From NCBI GenBank assembly GCA_966128725.1, contig CBHYLN010000024.1, positions 1 through 46,337 on the forward strand: a DNA stretch of 46,337 nucleotides, given 5' to 3'. The position numbers were made by a program, and so were the translations under genes. The stretch comes from JAFDZV01 sp966128725. Lineage in GTDB: Bacteria > Bacteroidota > Ignavibacteria > OLB7. Shown in pieces: positions 17,425 to 26,332 of this stretch (positions are counted from its first letter, which is position 1; every line of letters begins with the position of its first letter). A model generated the notes under the pieces. That model worked only from the letters and a program-made list of their open reading frames with translations, was not told the origin of the DNA and did not search any database.

Positions 17425-20016
17425 TCACAACCGTGGATCCACCGGCTCGGATTCCAGCGCCAGCACGGCATGCACACACTCGTGCACGCGCCGCAACGGC
17501 TCGCGGCGCACGAAGCGTTCCAGCCCCTCGATACCCAGCGCGAACTCCTTGGCGGCCAGCGCCCGTTTGGCGTTCACCGAGCGTGCTCGCAGCCGCTCCA
17601 GATTCTCCGGCACCAGATACTCCGGGCCGTAGATAATGCGGAGATACTCCTGCCCACGGCACTTCACCGCCGGCTGTGCAAGGCGCCCACGCGAACGCGC
17701 CACGAACTCCAGCGGCTTCACCACCATCCCCTCGCCCCCCTTCGCGGTAAGCTCCTCCCACCATGCCACGCCCTCGGCAACCGAGGCCGGGTTATCCACT
17801 TCCACCGAGCGGTACGCAGTGGCGTGCAGCAACGGGTCGCCCGATGCCGCCACAATCGCGGCGATGGTCTCCATGTGCCAGATATGATCGCGATCGACAT
17901 GCACCGCACCCTCGGAGGCAAGGATGTGGAATGGCGCAAGCCGGAGATCGTCGATCGCCGGCGTTGCCCAGCAGTAGCGGGCGTAGGCCTCGTTGTACCG
18001 GGCAATGTGTTCGGCGCGCCCGGCGAAACGTTCGGCCAGGCCGGCATCGTTGGCCACGCGCGCGGCGGTTGCGTTGATGGCCTCCTGCGCCGCGGAAAGC
18101 GAATGGCGAGCTGCCGTGCCTACCGACGCGTACTGGCTGGTAAGCAACTGCTGCGCCTTTACCGACCACGGCATCAGTTCGCAATCCAGCAGCACCCAAT
18201 CGGTGTTCAGGCTGTCCCAGATTCCCGCACTGCCCAGCGCCCGGGCCAGCCGCTCCACCACGGCACGCTCCTGTTCCTCCTCGCCGAAGAACGCGCGACC
18301 CGTGCGTGTGTAGCACACGCCGCTACGACCGTCCTCCACGCCAAGGCGCGCGCGAGCGCGTTCGGCATCGCGGAAGACCAGCAGGCAGGCGCGCGATCCC
18401 ATGTGTTTCTCCTGGCATACCAGGCGTTCCACCCCTTCGCGTTTGAAGTAGGCGAAGGCCTCGTCGGGATGCTCAAGCAGCCCCTCGCGTTTGGAGGTTT
18501 CCGAGGGCGACATCGTGGGCGGCAGATACAGCAGCCAACGGCTGTCGATGGCGAATCGGCTGATGATCTCCAGCGCGGCCGTTGCGTTCTCGGCCGGCAC
18601 CGTCACCACCGATGACAGCCGCGTTTCGATAACACGCTTGCCCATGAAGTCCGCGATGTCCAGCACACGATCCTGTTCCTGCTGCCCGCCATGCGTTTCG
18701 GCCGCAGGGGCTATCGGGCGGATCGGCTCGGCGTAGACGCGCGCGGCCGGCACCGAGGCAAACGTAAACTCCGGCCAGCGCAGCGCGGTAAGCTCCCCAC
18801 CGAACACACATCCCGTATCCAGGTTCACGGTGTTGTTCAGCCACTCCGGCCGTGGGATCGGCGTATGGCCGTATACCACGCGCGCGCGGCCCCGGTAATC
18901 CAACGCCCAGTTGTAGCGCACGGGAAGGCCGAACTCGTCGATCTCGCCGGTGGTTTCGCCGAACATCGCGAAGGCACGAACCTCGGCCGATGCACGCCCA
19001 TGCATCGATTCGTGCAGGCCGGCATGCGCAACCACAAGGCCGCCGCCGTCGAGCACGTAATGGCCTACAAGCCCGTTCAGGAACGCGCGATGCCGTTCGG
19101 AGATAACGGGCCGGGCCGCCTCGGGCAGGGCCTCCAGCTCGGCCACGGTCTGTTCAAGCCCATGGGCGATCTTCACATTCCTGCCGCCGAGCAAACGCGC
19201 TACCTTGGCATCGTGATTGCCGGCAACAGCGAACGCCGTGCCCGCAACCACCATGTGCCGCACCAGTTCCACCACGTGCAGAATGCGCGGGCCGCGATCC
19301 ACCAGGTCGCCCACGAACACCGCACGCCGCCCGGCCGGGTGCCGCCATACGAACGGGTACAGATCGTGCTGGACGGCATCCGTTTCGGCAACCGCCTCGC
19401 GCGCGTATCCCAGGCGCGCAAGCAACGCCTCCAGCTCGTCGGCGCAGCCGTGCACATCGCCGATGATATCGAACGGGCCGGCCTCGTGGCGTTGATCAAC
19501 CCACAGCCGCTCGCGCTGGATAGATGCGGATTCCACTTCCTCCACACCACGCAACACGGCCACACGCTTGAAGCCCTCGCGATCCAGCAGGCGCAGCGAA
19601 CGGCGCAACTGCGAACGTTGGCGAGTGATCACCGTGGTCGCGAAGCTCCGGTCGGTGCGCTGCTCGTGCCGCTGGAACAGGACGGCGTCGGGCAGGTCGA
19701 ACGCGATCGCAACGGGCATCACATGAAGCCGCCGCGCCAGTTCCACCAGTTGTTTGCGCCCCTCGGGCTGTACGTTGGTGGCGTCTACCACGGTAAGCAG
19801 CCCACGGCGCAGGCGCTTCTCGGCAATAACGTGCAGCAGGTCGAACGCGTCGGTCGTGGCCTCCAGGCTGTTCTCGTCATCGCTGACAACGGCGCGGCAG
19901 AAGTCGGACGAGACAATCTCGGTGGCAAGGAAGTGCCGACGGGCAAAGGTGGACTTCCCGGACGACGAAGGCCCGATAAGCACCACAAGCGCAAGCTTCG
20001 GAATTGATATCAGCAT
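17425..20016 (-). CDS. pnkp: Polynucleotide kinase-phosphatase-ligase Pnkp (RNA repair)
   Basis: This 863-residue protein is a full-length bacterial Pnkp, the catalytic subunit of the Pnkp/Hen1 RNA-repair complex. The kinase domain has the P-loop GPSSSGKST (15-23). The metallophosphatase has GDVHG (186-190), GDLVDRG (236-242) and GNHD (266-269). The C-terminal adenylyltransferase/ligase domain has motif I EKHMGSRA with nucleophilic Lys537. Together they heal 5'-OH and 2',3'-cyclic phosphate ends and seal them, typically in tRNAs cut by ribotoxins. The start overlaps the end of hen1 by seven bases (ATGCTGA), so the two are translationally coupled. Every catalytic motif I checked is intact. Confidence 0.93.
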   Translation of the reverse strand: MLISIPKLALVVLIGPSSSGKSTFARRHFLATEIVSSDFCRAVVSDDENSLEATTDAFDLLHVIAEKRLRRGLLTVVDATNVQPEGRKQLVELARRLHVMPVAIAFDLPDAVLFQRHEQRTDRSFATTVITRQRSQLRRSLRLLDREGFKRVAVLRGVEEVESASIQRERLWVDQRHEAGPFDIIGDVHGCADELEALLARLGYAREAVAETDAVQHDLYPFVWRHPAGRRAVFVGDLVDRGPRILHVVELVRHMVVAGTAFAVAGNHDAKVARLLGGRNVKIAHGLEQTVAELEALPEAARPVISERHRAFLNGLVGHYVLDGGGLVVAHAGLHESMHGRASAEVRAFAMFGETTGEIDEFGLPVRYNWALDYRGRARVVYGHTPIPRPEWLNNTVNLDTGCVFGGELTALRWPEFTFASVPAARVYAEPIRPIAPAAETHGGQQEQDRVLDIADFMGKRVIETRLSSVVTVPAENATAALEIISRFAIDSRWLLYLPPTMSPSETSKREGLLEHPDEAFAYFKREGVERLVCQEKHMGSRACLLVFRDAERARARLGVEDGRSGVCYTRTGRAFFGEEEQERAVVERLARALGSAGIWDSLNTDWVLLDCELMPWSVKAQQLLTSQYASVGTAARHSLSAAQEAINATAARVANDAGLAERFAGRAEHIARYNEAYARYCWATPAIDDLRLAPFHILASEGAVHVDRDHIWHMETIAAIVAASGDPLLHATAYRSVEVDNPASVAEGVAWWEELTAKGGEGMVVKPLEFVARSRGRLAQPAVKCRGQEYLRIIYGPEYLVPENLERLRARSVNAKRALAAKEFALGIEGLERFVRREPLRRVHECVHAVLALESEPVDPRL

Positions 20017-21581
20017 ATCGTGAACACTCCCATCTGTGTTGGCGAGCCATGCTCAGGATGTTCCTCGCCGATCGGCACGAACTCGACCGCATAACCGAAA
20101 CGTTCGGCAAGCGGGATACACCAGGCGCGGAATTCGTCGCGGGTCCACTCGAACCGGTGGTCGGTATGCCGCATGGTGCCGTGTGCAAGGGTTTCGTACA
20201 CCACGTTGTATTCGCGGTTGGGCGTGGTAATGATCACCGTGCCCGGGCGCATATCGCCGAACAGCAGCTCGGCGCATGTGGCAAGCCGGAACGGATCGAG
20301 ATGTTCGATTACCTCAACCAGCGCGGCCGCATCGAACCCGCGAAGCCGTTCGTCGCGATACGCCAACGACCCGTGCAGGAATCGCAACCGCTGGCGGGCA
20401 CGCTCCGAGGTCGCAAGCCGGCGGAATCGCGACGCGGCAATCGCCAGCACCCGCGCCGACACATCCATGCCCACAAGCTCGGTGAACTGCGGAATCCGCT
20501 CCAGCCTGGCCAGGAGCTTCCCCTCGCCACATCCAAGATCAAGCACGCGGCGCGCGCCCGAGGCCACAAGGCGCTCGCAGACGGCGTTCAGGCGCTCGGT
20601 GTGCAAACCCACGCGCGGCTCCGCCGCTTCCTCATCGGCAGCCTGTTCACCGGCGCCCGTTTCGCTGGTCCCTGCCGAATCGTTGCCGGCCGCTTCCTCG
20701 CCGGCCGTTGATACGGCGGAAGACGGTTCGGCATCTGCTGCGCCAACGCCCGCGCCGTTCATGGCCTCCAGCTCGGCAATGGGCTGTTCATCGGCATCAC
20801 CCGCGCCCGTTTCGGTTTCGGCGTCCGGTTCGCCCTCGGCTGCAACCAATTCCATCAACTGCTCGGTTGCGGCGTCCACAAGCGACCTGCGGTGATTGAG
20901 GTAGCGGCGCGTAATCATCGTGCGCGCCGGATGCGCGGCCAGCCATTCGCCGCCGTGTCGCATCAGCTTCTCGGTTTCGTCGGCGCTGACCCAGTAGTGC
21001 TTGCGATTATCCAGCACCGGCAGCAGCACATACAGATGCCCCAGGCACTGCTGCAGCGTGAGCGTGCAGCGCAGGCGCACGCTGTGATAGCGGCTTTCGC
21101 CCCACTCGGGGAAGCGCTCGTCCAACGGCAGCGGCGTGATCTCCAACTGATAGCCAAGCGGCTCGAACACGGAACGGATGGCCTCCTGGCCCCCGGACGC
21201 GGGCACCACGGGCAGCCACACCTCCAGCGGAATCGGCTGCGCGGCAAGCTCCGGCCGTTCGCGGCAGTTGCCGTTCAGCGCGCTGGAGAACACGTCGGCG
21301 ATGGCCACGCTCATGAACGAGGACGCCACATAGGGCCGATCGTTCACGTAGGGGAACAACGAGAACCCGGAACTGCCGGAGGTACGCGACCTGCGGCTGA
21401 GCTCAACCGGATCGATATCCAGCAGCAGCGTGCACGTGCAGCGTTCCTCCGACGCCTCGGGGTACAGTATCCACGCAGCGCCGCTGTTGACGTTGAACCG
21501 CTGGGTACGCGCGGGATTCTTGTGCAGCAGGTAACCAAGGTCGGTTGCCGGCCGGTGCGTGGTTGTTATCGAAAGAAGCAT
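20010..21581 (-). CDS. hen1: 3'-terminal RNA ribose 2'-O-methyltransferase Hen1
   Basis: This 523-residue protein is the first gene of the hen1-pnkp operon. The N-terminal half (about 1-265, starting MLLSITTTHRPATDLGYLLHK) is the domain that activates the Pnkp ligase. The C-terminal half is the methyltransferase, with the SAM site VLDLGCGEGKLL (about 361-372) and the metal-binding EVIEH (423-427) followed by the late MRHTDHRFEW histidines. It methylates the 2'-OH of the 3' end at the break before sealing, so the repaired RNA resists a second cut. An unusual acidic Ala/Glu/Gly linker of about 80 residues (about 270-350) separates the halves and makes the protein longer than typical family members. 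Confidence 0.93.
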   Translation of the reverse strand: MLLSITTTHRPATDLGYLLHKNPARTQRFNVNSGAAWILYPEASEERCTCTLLLDIDPVELSRRSRTSGSSGFSLFPYVNDRPYVASSFMSVAIADVFSSALNGNCRERPELAAQPIPLEVWLPVVPASGGQEAIRSVFEPLGYQLEITPLPLDERFPEWGESRYHSVRLRCTLTLQQCLGHLYVLLPVLDNRKHYWVSADETEKLMRHGGEWLAAHPARTMITRRYLNHRRSLVDAATEQLMELVAAEGEPDAETETGAGDADEQPIAELEAMNGAGVGAADAEPSSAVSTAGEEAAGNDSAGTSETGAGEQAADEEAAEPRVGLHTERLNAVCERLVASGARRVLDLGCGEGKLLARLERIPQFTELVGMDVSARVLAIAASRFRRLATSERARQRLRFLHGSLAYRDERLRGFDAAALVEVIEHLDPFRLATCAELLFGDMRPGTVIITTPNREYNVVYETLAHGTMRHTDHRFEWTRDEFRAWCIPLAERFGYAVEFVPIGEEHPEHGSPTQMGVFTIC

Positions 21582-21890
21582 GGGGATATCGGGACTACTG
21601 TTGAGGCCGCGGCATAACGGCGCCCATCGAAAGGATACAGGTGCAGGGCGTTGGCGGCAGCGGCGACAAAGCTAGACAATTCCAACAAATGCCCGCCCGC
21701 CAGCGGTTGTATTATGGATGTTGAGTTCGGTAATGGGCGAGGCGCGCAACGTTACACGCCCGCGGCCATTGCCCGTCATTCGCGGAACTGTAGCTTCGCC
21801 GTTACAACCGATGCCGGTGTGCATCACTTGAATGGACCTGCAGTACAACGAAGCCATTCCTGAAGAAGGCCGACAACAACAACCAGCATT
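21582..21890. other. Divergent promoter region between hen1 and the PEGA lipoprotein
   Basis: There is no gene. This roughly 310-base stretch should hold the promoter of the hen1-pnkp operon and that of the rightward lipoprotein gene. I see no clear operator or terminator. Confidence 0.45.
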
Positions 21891-22286
21891 ATGAACACAG
21901 CAGTAATACGTACCGCCGCCACAAGCCTGGCCATCCTGGCCCTGCTGATACTGAACGGATGCGCGACCATCCTTGGCAACAACACCAACCAGGTTTCGTT
22001 TTCGTCGGAGCCGGCCGGCGCCACCGTGATGATCGAAGGGCAGAACATGGGCGTAACGCCAACGCGGTTCTATCTGGACACGCGCCACACGTACATGGTG
22101 CAGTTCACGAAGGACGGATACCAGACCGCGACGACGATGATAACACACTCGGTAGGCGCGGGCTGGGTTGTGCTGGATATCCTGTTCGGCTTCTGGCCGC
22201 TGGTGGTGGACGCTGCTACCGGAAACTGGCATTCGCTGGATCAGGAACACCTGCACGCCACGCTGGCGCCGGTCGCACGGAAGTGA
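21891..22286 (+). CDS. PEGA-domain lipoprotein
   Basis: This 131-residue protein has a lipoprotein signal peptide with lipobox LNGC (Cys about 24). A PEGA-like beta domain follows: VSFSSEPAGATVMIEGQNMG, then TPTRFYL. These domains are found in envelope proteins and are thought to bind cell-wall or surface components. A hydrophobic segment (about 85-103, VGAGWVVLDILFGFWPLVV) near the C terminus may be a membrane hairpin, as in related YceK-like lipoproteins. The gene is monocistronic and no function beyond an envelope location can be assigned. Confidence 0.7.
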   Translation: MNTAVIRTAATSLAILALLILNGCATILGNNTNQVSFSSEPAGATVMIEGQNMGVTPTRFYLDTRHTYMVQFTKDGYQTATTMITHSVGAGWVVLDILFGFWPLVVDAATGNWHSLDQEHLHATLAPVARK

Positions 22287-22960
22287 ATCACCGTTGGCAC
22301 GGCGATTATCGCTGGTAGTCCGCGAGCGGTTACGTTATCTGCGAAGCAATTCTCTCTCCTCGGCACACATATACAGGTCACACCCTCTCGGCATGAGCCA
22401 CCGGCATGGCCTAGCGAACGTTTGTCAGATCCTGTGGATGAGATCCCGCTACGCCGCGCCAGGCCAGACAGGGTGAAGGCTGTTTTTCATCGACCGGGGG
22501 ATGGCTCATAGCTGCTTGAACCCGGTCGTGCAGGGCGCCATAGGCGCCGCCTGTCCGTAGTCCGTAGCATTCACCCAGGCATATGCACAACAGCGCCGTG
22601 GGTGCGTCCCGTTCTTCCTTCTGGCATGCCGTCCGCCATACCAGCGGAGAAGTCACCGTTGGGTCGTTATGGGAATCAGGGAAACACCGAAGCCTCCCGC
22701 TGAGCCACGTATTTACATACCCAATTCCCTCACCGCGATACACACAGCAATCGAGAAGAAGTTTTTTGTCCTTGGGGCGTATAGCTTCACGCTTGGATTG
22801 CGTCCGGCGCACTTACGGGCGGCGATTCAGACAGGTCCACAACAAGCGCTTCAGGCATCATCCGGCGATGTTCGCGACGCGTTCATGGCATGTCACCCCG
22901 GCATCTCTCCACAGGTAATCCATCCACAATTCATTCACGTTTTCTCCGAGGAGAGAAACC
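22287..22960. other. Non-coding stretch, no recognisable gene
   Basis: Open frames of up to about 180 codons exist here, but they overlap the start of the next gene or have no family resemblance and no ribosome site. A small palindrome GGCGCC-ATA-GGCGCC lies near 22531. Nothing else was noted. Confidence 0.45.
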
Positions 22961-23431
22961 ATGTCACGCAGCATTTCGAATGCGTGGTGGCGCGCTATTG
23001 CCACCACCGCGATCCTCGCACTTCTGGCATGCCTGGGCTTCAACCGGGCGTTGGCTCAGACACCGCCATGCACAGATTATTGGATCGACACGGGCAACCT
23101 TGGCGGCCCGGGGCTTACCTACTCGTTGAAGGTTACCACGAACTGGTTGACGCCCATTGGCCCAACGTTGACCCTGAATACCATCACCGCCGATGGCCAG
23201 CATGCATACACGGTTAACCCGCCAACCGGCGCCTCGATGTTGAATTTCTCCCCGGTGCTCGGTGGGATTAATCTTGGGAACTTCACATTCGGCACGGCAT
23301 ACCACATCTGCGATCCGCACCATCCCGGAGCGTGCCTGTACATCAACTCGTTCTACAACGCCGGGCCGCCCTGCTTCTACGAGATCCACATCTTCTCGGA
23401 AGCCTGCCCGGGTGGCGTAAGCTGTCCGTAG
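22961..23431 (+). CDS. Secreted protein with C-terminal Cys-Pro
   Basis: This 156-residue product has a signal peptide (WWRAIATTAILALLACLGF, then ALAQ) and a beta-rich mature domain. The C-terminal third is cysteine-containing and ends CPGGVSCP. GAGGAGAG lies five bases before ATG 22961. A terminator follows 29 bases after the stop, so the gene is monocistronic. It resembles the product of 14933-15319 in layout (signal peptide, late cysteines, final Cys-Pro) though not clearly in sequence. The function is unknown. Confidence 0.65.
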   Translation: MSRSISNAWWRAIATTAILALLACLGFNRALAQTPPCTDYWIDTGNLGGPGLTYSLKVTTNWLTPIGPTLTLNTITADGQHAYTVNPPTGASMLNFSPVLGGINLGNFTFGTAYHICDPHHPGACLYINSFYNAGPPCFYEIHIFSEACPGGVSCP

Positions 23432-23460
23432 TCGGGATCGGAAACCAGGCATACGATCAT

Positions 23461-23491
23461 ACGCGGCCCTCAACGATGTTGGGGGCCGCGT
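23461..23491 (+). terminator. Intrinsic terminator of the secreted-protein gene
   Basis: ACGCGGCCCTCAAC (23461-23474) pairs with GTTGGGGGCCGCGT (23478-23491) around GAT, with one G-T wobble, and is followed by TGTTG. The T run is weak but the stem is long and well placed after the stop at 23431. Confidence 0.6.
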
Positions 23492-23584
23492 TGTTGCTGG
23501 ACAAGCACCTGACACCTGCGGAGCTTCAACGCTGGCGGGCGCCGACACGTTTGCCCGGTCATCCGCCTCTGTGAGATCCCAGCT

Positions 23585-24520
23585 TCACTGCTCCGCGGCA
23601 ACAGCAACGTACAGGGCGTTCGCCCGAAAGCGCTGCCGCAGCACCGCAAGCGCCATCTCGTTTCTGGCGCTGCCGTAGATCGGGGCGGGAACCGGCACCT
23701 GCATCGACACAGTGACATCCAGCAGTCGGGCATGTCCATATGCCCAGGATGTGCCGCCCGGCCTGCCATAGGTCTCGATGGAATCCAGCACGAGATTTGT
23801 GTATGCCGCTTGCGCGGCCGAATCGAGCATGGCGGCGCCGTGGACCCGGTGCATTATGCGACCGAATATCTCGATGATGCGATCATTGGACGCAAGCCCA
23901 TTCGGGGCAAGCCGGGGCTTCAGGCACTCGAGGGCCTGGTCATACAGGGCCAACCCTTCCAGGCACATCGCACGCAACACCACAATGCCCAGCGCATCGG
24001 CCATCGCCTCATTGCCACAGAAGTGTCTGTACCGATATACCGTATCGGCCTGGGCGATCAGCACAAGCGCCGGTTGGTACTGGCCGCGCGCCATGGCAAT
24101 GCTCGCCAGCGAGAGGCACGCGTTGTGTTTGTACATGGCGTAGGGTTCGGCCATGATTCCTTCGCCCCGGCCAACTGGATCGAGATCATCAAACGGGCCA
24201 GCAAGCACGGCGTTCATCATCTCGGTTGCGCGGTTGGTATCACCGATATCCAGGGATATCATGCCGATGTTATGAAGCGCGCGCGGATAGTCCGGAGTGT
24301 CGCTGTAATCGTCAACGATCTCCCAAAGAAGATCCAGGGCGCGCTGGTTATCGTTGCGCCACCACGCCTCCACCGCCGAATCGAGCAGCTCGGTGGATTC
24401 CCGCGCTCGCGCCGCACGCGCGGACGAATCGCCCACATCCTGCGCGACAGCCGATGCGCCGGCACAGATCCAGGAGATGCTCAGGGCAAGCAATACCGGG
24501 AAGCAACACATGTGGTTCAT
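23585..24520 (-). CDS. Secreted TPR-like repeat protein
   Basis: This 311-residue protein has a signal peptide (CCFPVLLALSISWICAGASAVAQ). The rest is alpha-helical with TPR-like periodicity: AVEAWWRNDNQRALDLLWEIVDD, then YPRALHNIGMISLDIGDTNRATEMM, YKHNACLSLASIAMARGQYQPALVL and LRAMCLEGLALYDQALECL. Such repeats usually bind partner proteins in the periplasm or at the envelope. AAGGAG lies nine bases before ATG 24520, which excludes the longer upstream frame. No partner can be named. Confidence 0.65.
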   Translation of the reverse strand: MNHMCCFPVLLALSISWICAGASAVAQDVGDSSARAARARESTELLDSAVEAWWRNDNQRALDLLWEIVDDYSDTPDYPRALHNIGMISLDIGDTNRATEMMNAVLAGPFDDLDPVGRGEGIMAEPYAMYKHNACLSLASIAMARGQYQPALVLIAQADTVYRYRHFCGNEAMADALGIVVLRAMCLEGLALYDQALECLKPRLAPNGLASNDRIIEIFGRIMHRVHGAAMLDSAAQAAYTNLVLDSIETYGRPGGTSWAYGHARLLDVTVSMQVPVPAPIYGSARNEMALAVLRQRFRANALYVAVAAEQ

Positions 24521-24776
24521 GGCGGTGTACTCCTTGAACTGGGTCTGGGGTTCGCCGGACACCGGCCGATAGCTCGCATCGGGTAATGCCGGCGGATATA
24601 CTCCAGAAACCTACACTCGATGCCGCATCCGGTTACCGCGCGGGCGCTGAGTAGAAAATGAGTATCCACGATGATCCCGCCCGCGCTACGTTGCACTGTC
24701 GCCACAACCGGCAAACGCAGGTATGCATCGGCCACGGGCGACGCGGTCCATAATCCACACAGCCGGAGTCATCGCA

Positions 24777-25106
24777 ATGCCACAGGGAATCAACCTCGAG
24801 ATCGCCGACCGCGCAACCGAGGCAACCGAAACGCGCAACGAAACAGTCGGCCAGGCCTTCACCATCAACGTACATCTGGCGCAGGCGGCCGATGCGCCCG
24901 GACCGGCCTGGCTGGATTCGTACGACTACGAGCTTCTACGCGTACAGGAATGTGGGTACAGCAACGACTTCGCCGGCAATCAGTTCTTCTGGTGCACGTT
25001 CGTGCCCACACGGGTTGGCACGGCGACGGTCACATTCGCCAAGCAGCCCAGGCTTATCAACCCGCTGTTCATCAGCATTCCATACACGATTGTGATTTCG
25101 GAGTAA
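24777..25106 (+). CDS. Small beta-rich protein, possible I42/chagasin-type fold
   Basis: This 109-residue protein has no signal peptide. The order of segments resembles I42 (chagasin) cysteine-protease inhibitors: VGQAFTINVHL, a middle loop, FFWCTFVPTRVGTATVTF, an extended loop starting KQPR, and IPYTIVIS. The diagnostic NPTTGY loop is absent and replaced by APGPAWLDSYD, and RPW is reduced to QPR. It may therefore only share the immunoglobulin-like fold. GGAG lies nine bases upstream of the ATG. It stands between two leftward genes. Confidence 0.5.
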   Translation: MPQGINLEIADRATEATETRNETVGQAFTINVHLAQAADAPGPAWLDSYDYELLRVQECGYSNDFAGNQFFWCTFVPTRVGTATVTFAKQPRLINPLFISIPYTIVISE

Positions 25107-25141
25107 GGCAACTCCCGCGCGCAATGCAGGGCACACGCACG

Positions 25142-26080
25142 TTACGGCACGGCAGCGGCTGGCACACGTGCTTGATGCGCCAGCCACGGCTGGGGTGAAC
25201 CCTCCAGACAGAAATTGCCGGCCTTGCTGGTACCGCGGCGTGCGTCGATAAACGCAAGCTCCTCCGCCTCGGTAGCCAACGGCTCCGAACGAAACTCCTG
25301 GCTGGCATTCCAATCGGCCGGCGCAGCATCGGGGAACGCCTGTGCATGCCGGCGCAGGGCCAGCGGCACCAGTCGCAGCCGGACGCGCACCCAATCCAGC
25401 GTCCACGGGCCATCGGCGGCCACACGATCGCCATCGCGAAACTCGAAGTACAACGTGCGACGGATTGCACCGTTGGCGACCAACGGCGAGCAGTGCACAA
25501 GCATTGAATCATGCACCACAATATCACCGGCGGTGGCCGCCACATCAATCGCGCCCGCGCCGCCATTGCGCGCCACCGCGCAGATATCCTGCCGCTCATG
25601 CTGCGTGCGCGGGATCACCCGCAATGCCCCTCCTTCCCCGGCGAGTGAATCGTCCAGATACAGCCCCATCGTCACCACGCGCGAACGCCGGGGGTGCAAC
25701 ACGTCCTGATGCCACGGCACGGCCTGCCGGTTGCCGGCCTGTTTCACCATCAATGATTCGTACGTCGTAATGGCGTTTGGCCCGCAGAGACTTTGGGCAA
25801 TCCCCATCACCGAGGCGCTGCCCAGGGCCTCCAACGATTCCGGTCGCCCTTGATGATGCAGGTTGTTGATACGCAACACATATCGGCGCCCCTTTTGTTC
25901 GGTGATGGCATAACCGGCAGGATGATGCCCGGCGGCATGTGCCGCCAACCCCTGCTTTATCCAGGCATCGGCGGCGGCCCGAAGACGCCGCAGCAAGGCA
26001 GGGCCTATCGCCTGTGGGATCACCAGGAACCCTTCGCGATCAAATTGCTCGCACTGTTCGCGCGTGAGATATGAGGTCAT
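25142..26080 (-). CDS. Phytanoyl-CoA dioxygenase (PhyH)-family protein
   Basis: This 312-residue Fe(II)/2-oxoglutarate dioxygenase-type protein begins with the family start LTREQCEQFDREGFLVI. The iron site is formed by WHQD (His124, Asp126) and the late VHCSPLVANGAIRR segment (His196, with Arg207/208 to bind 2-oxoglutarate). PhyH proteins hydroxylate small molecules and the substrate here is unknown. The frame is open far upstream, but that part is antisense to the WG-repeat gene and is not part of the protein. ATG 26080 is the natural start. Confidence 0.8.
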   Translation of the reverse strand: MTSYLTREQCEQFDREGFLVIPQAIGPALLRRLRAAADAWIKQGLAAHAAGHHPAGYAITEQKGRRYVLRINNLHHQGRPESLEALGSASVMGIAQSLCGPNAITTYESLMVKQAGNRQAVPWHQDVLHPRRSRVVTMGLYLDDSLAGEGGALRVIPRTQHERQDICAVARNGGAGAIDVAATAGDIVVHDSMLVHCSPLVANGAIRRTLYFEFRDGDRVAADGPWTLDWVRVRLRLVPLALRRHAQAFPDAAPADWNASQEFRSEPLATEAEELAFIDARRGTSKAGNFCLEGSPQPWLAHQARVPAAAVP

Positions 26081-26332
26081 GTTCGGCACGTGGGAGTTGC
26101 GGACAGACGTTGGACGTTTGAGGTTGTCGCGTTCGATTGGATGCGGATCGAGCTCGGCACGAAAATTATCGCGAACCGATACATTGGCAACATGCCGGCA
26201 CGCCTGTGTATCGGTTCGGAATACCGAAACGATACACCGACCGAAGCGCAACGGCAGGTTGCGCCGATGTATCTTTGCCGTGCTCGCCCGTGGTTCGGCG
26301 ACACGAATCGAACACGATGCAGGGAATACGCC

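Noticed and set aside
22669..23217. Rightward frame of 182 codons
   Set aside because: It overlaps the secreted-protein gene at 22961 in another frame, and that gene has the signal peptide and the ribosome site.
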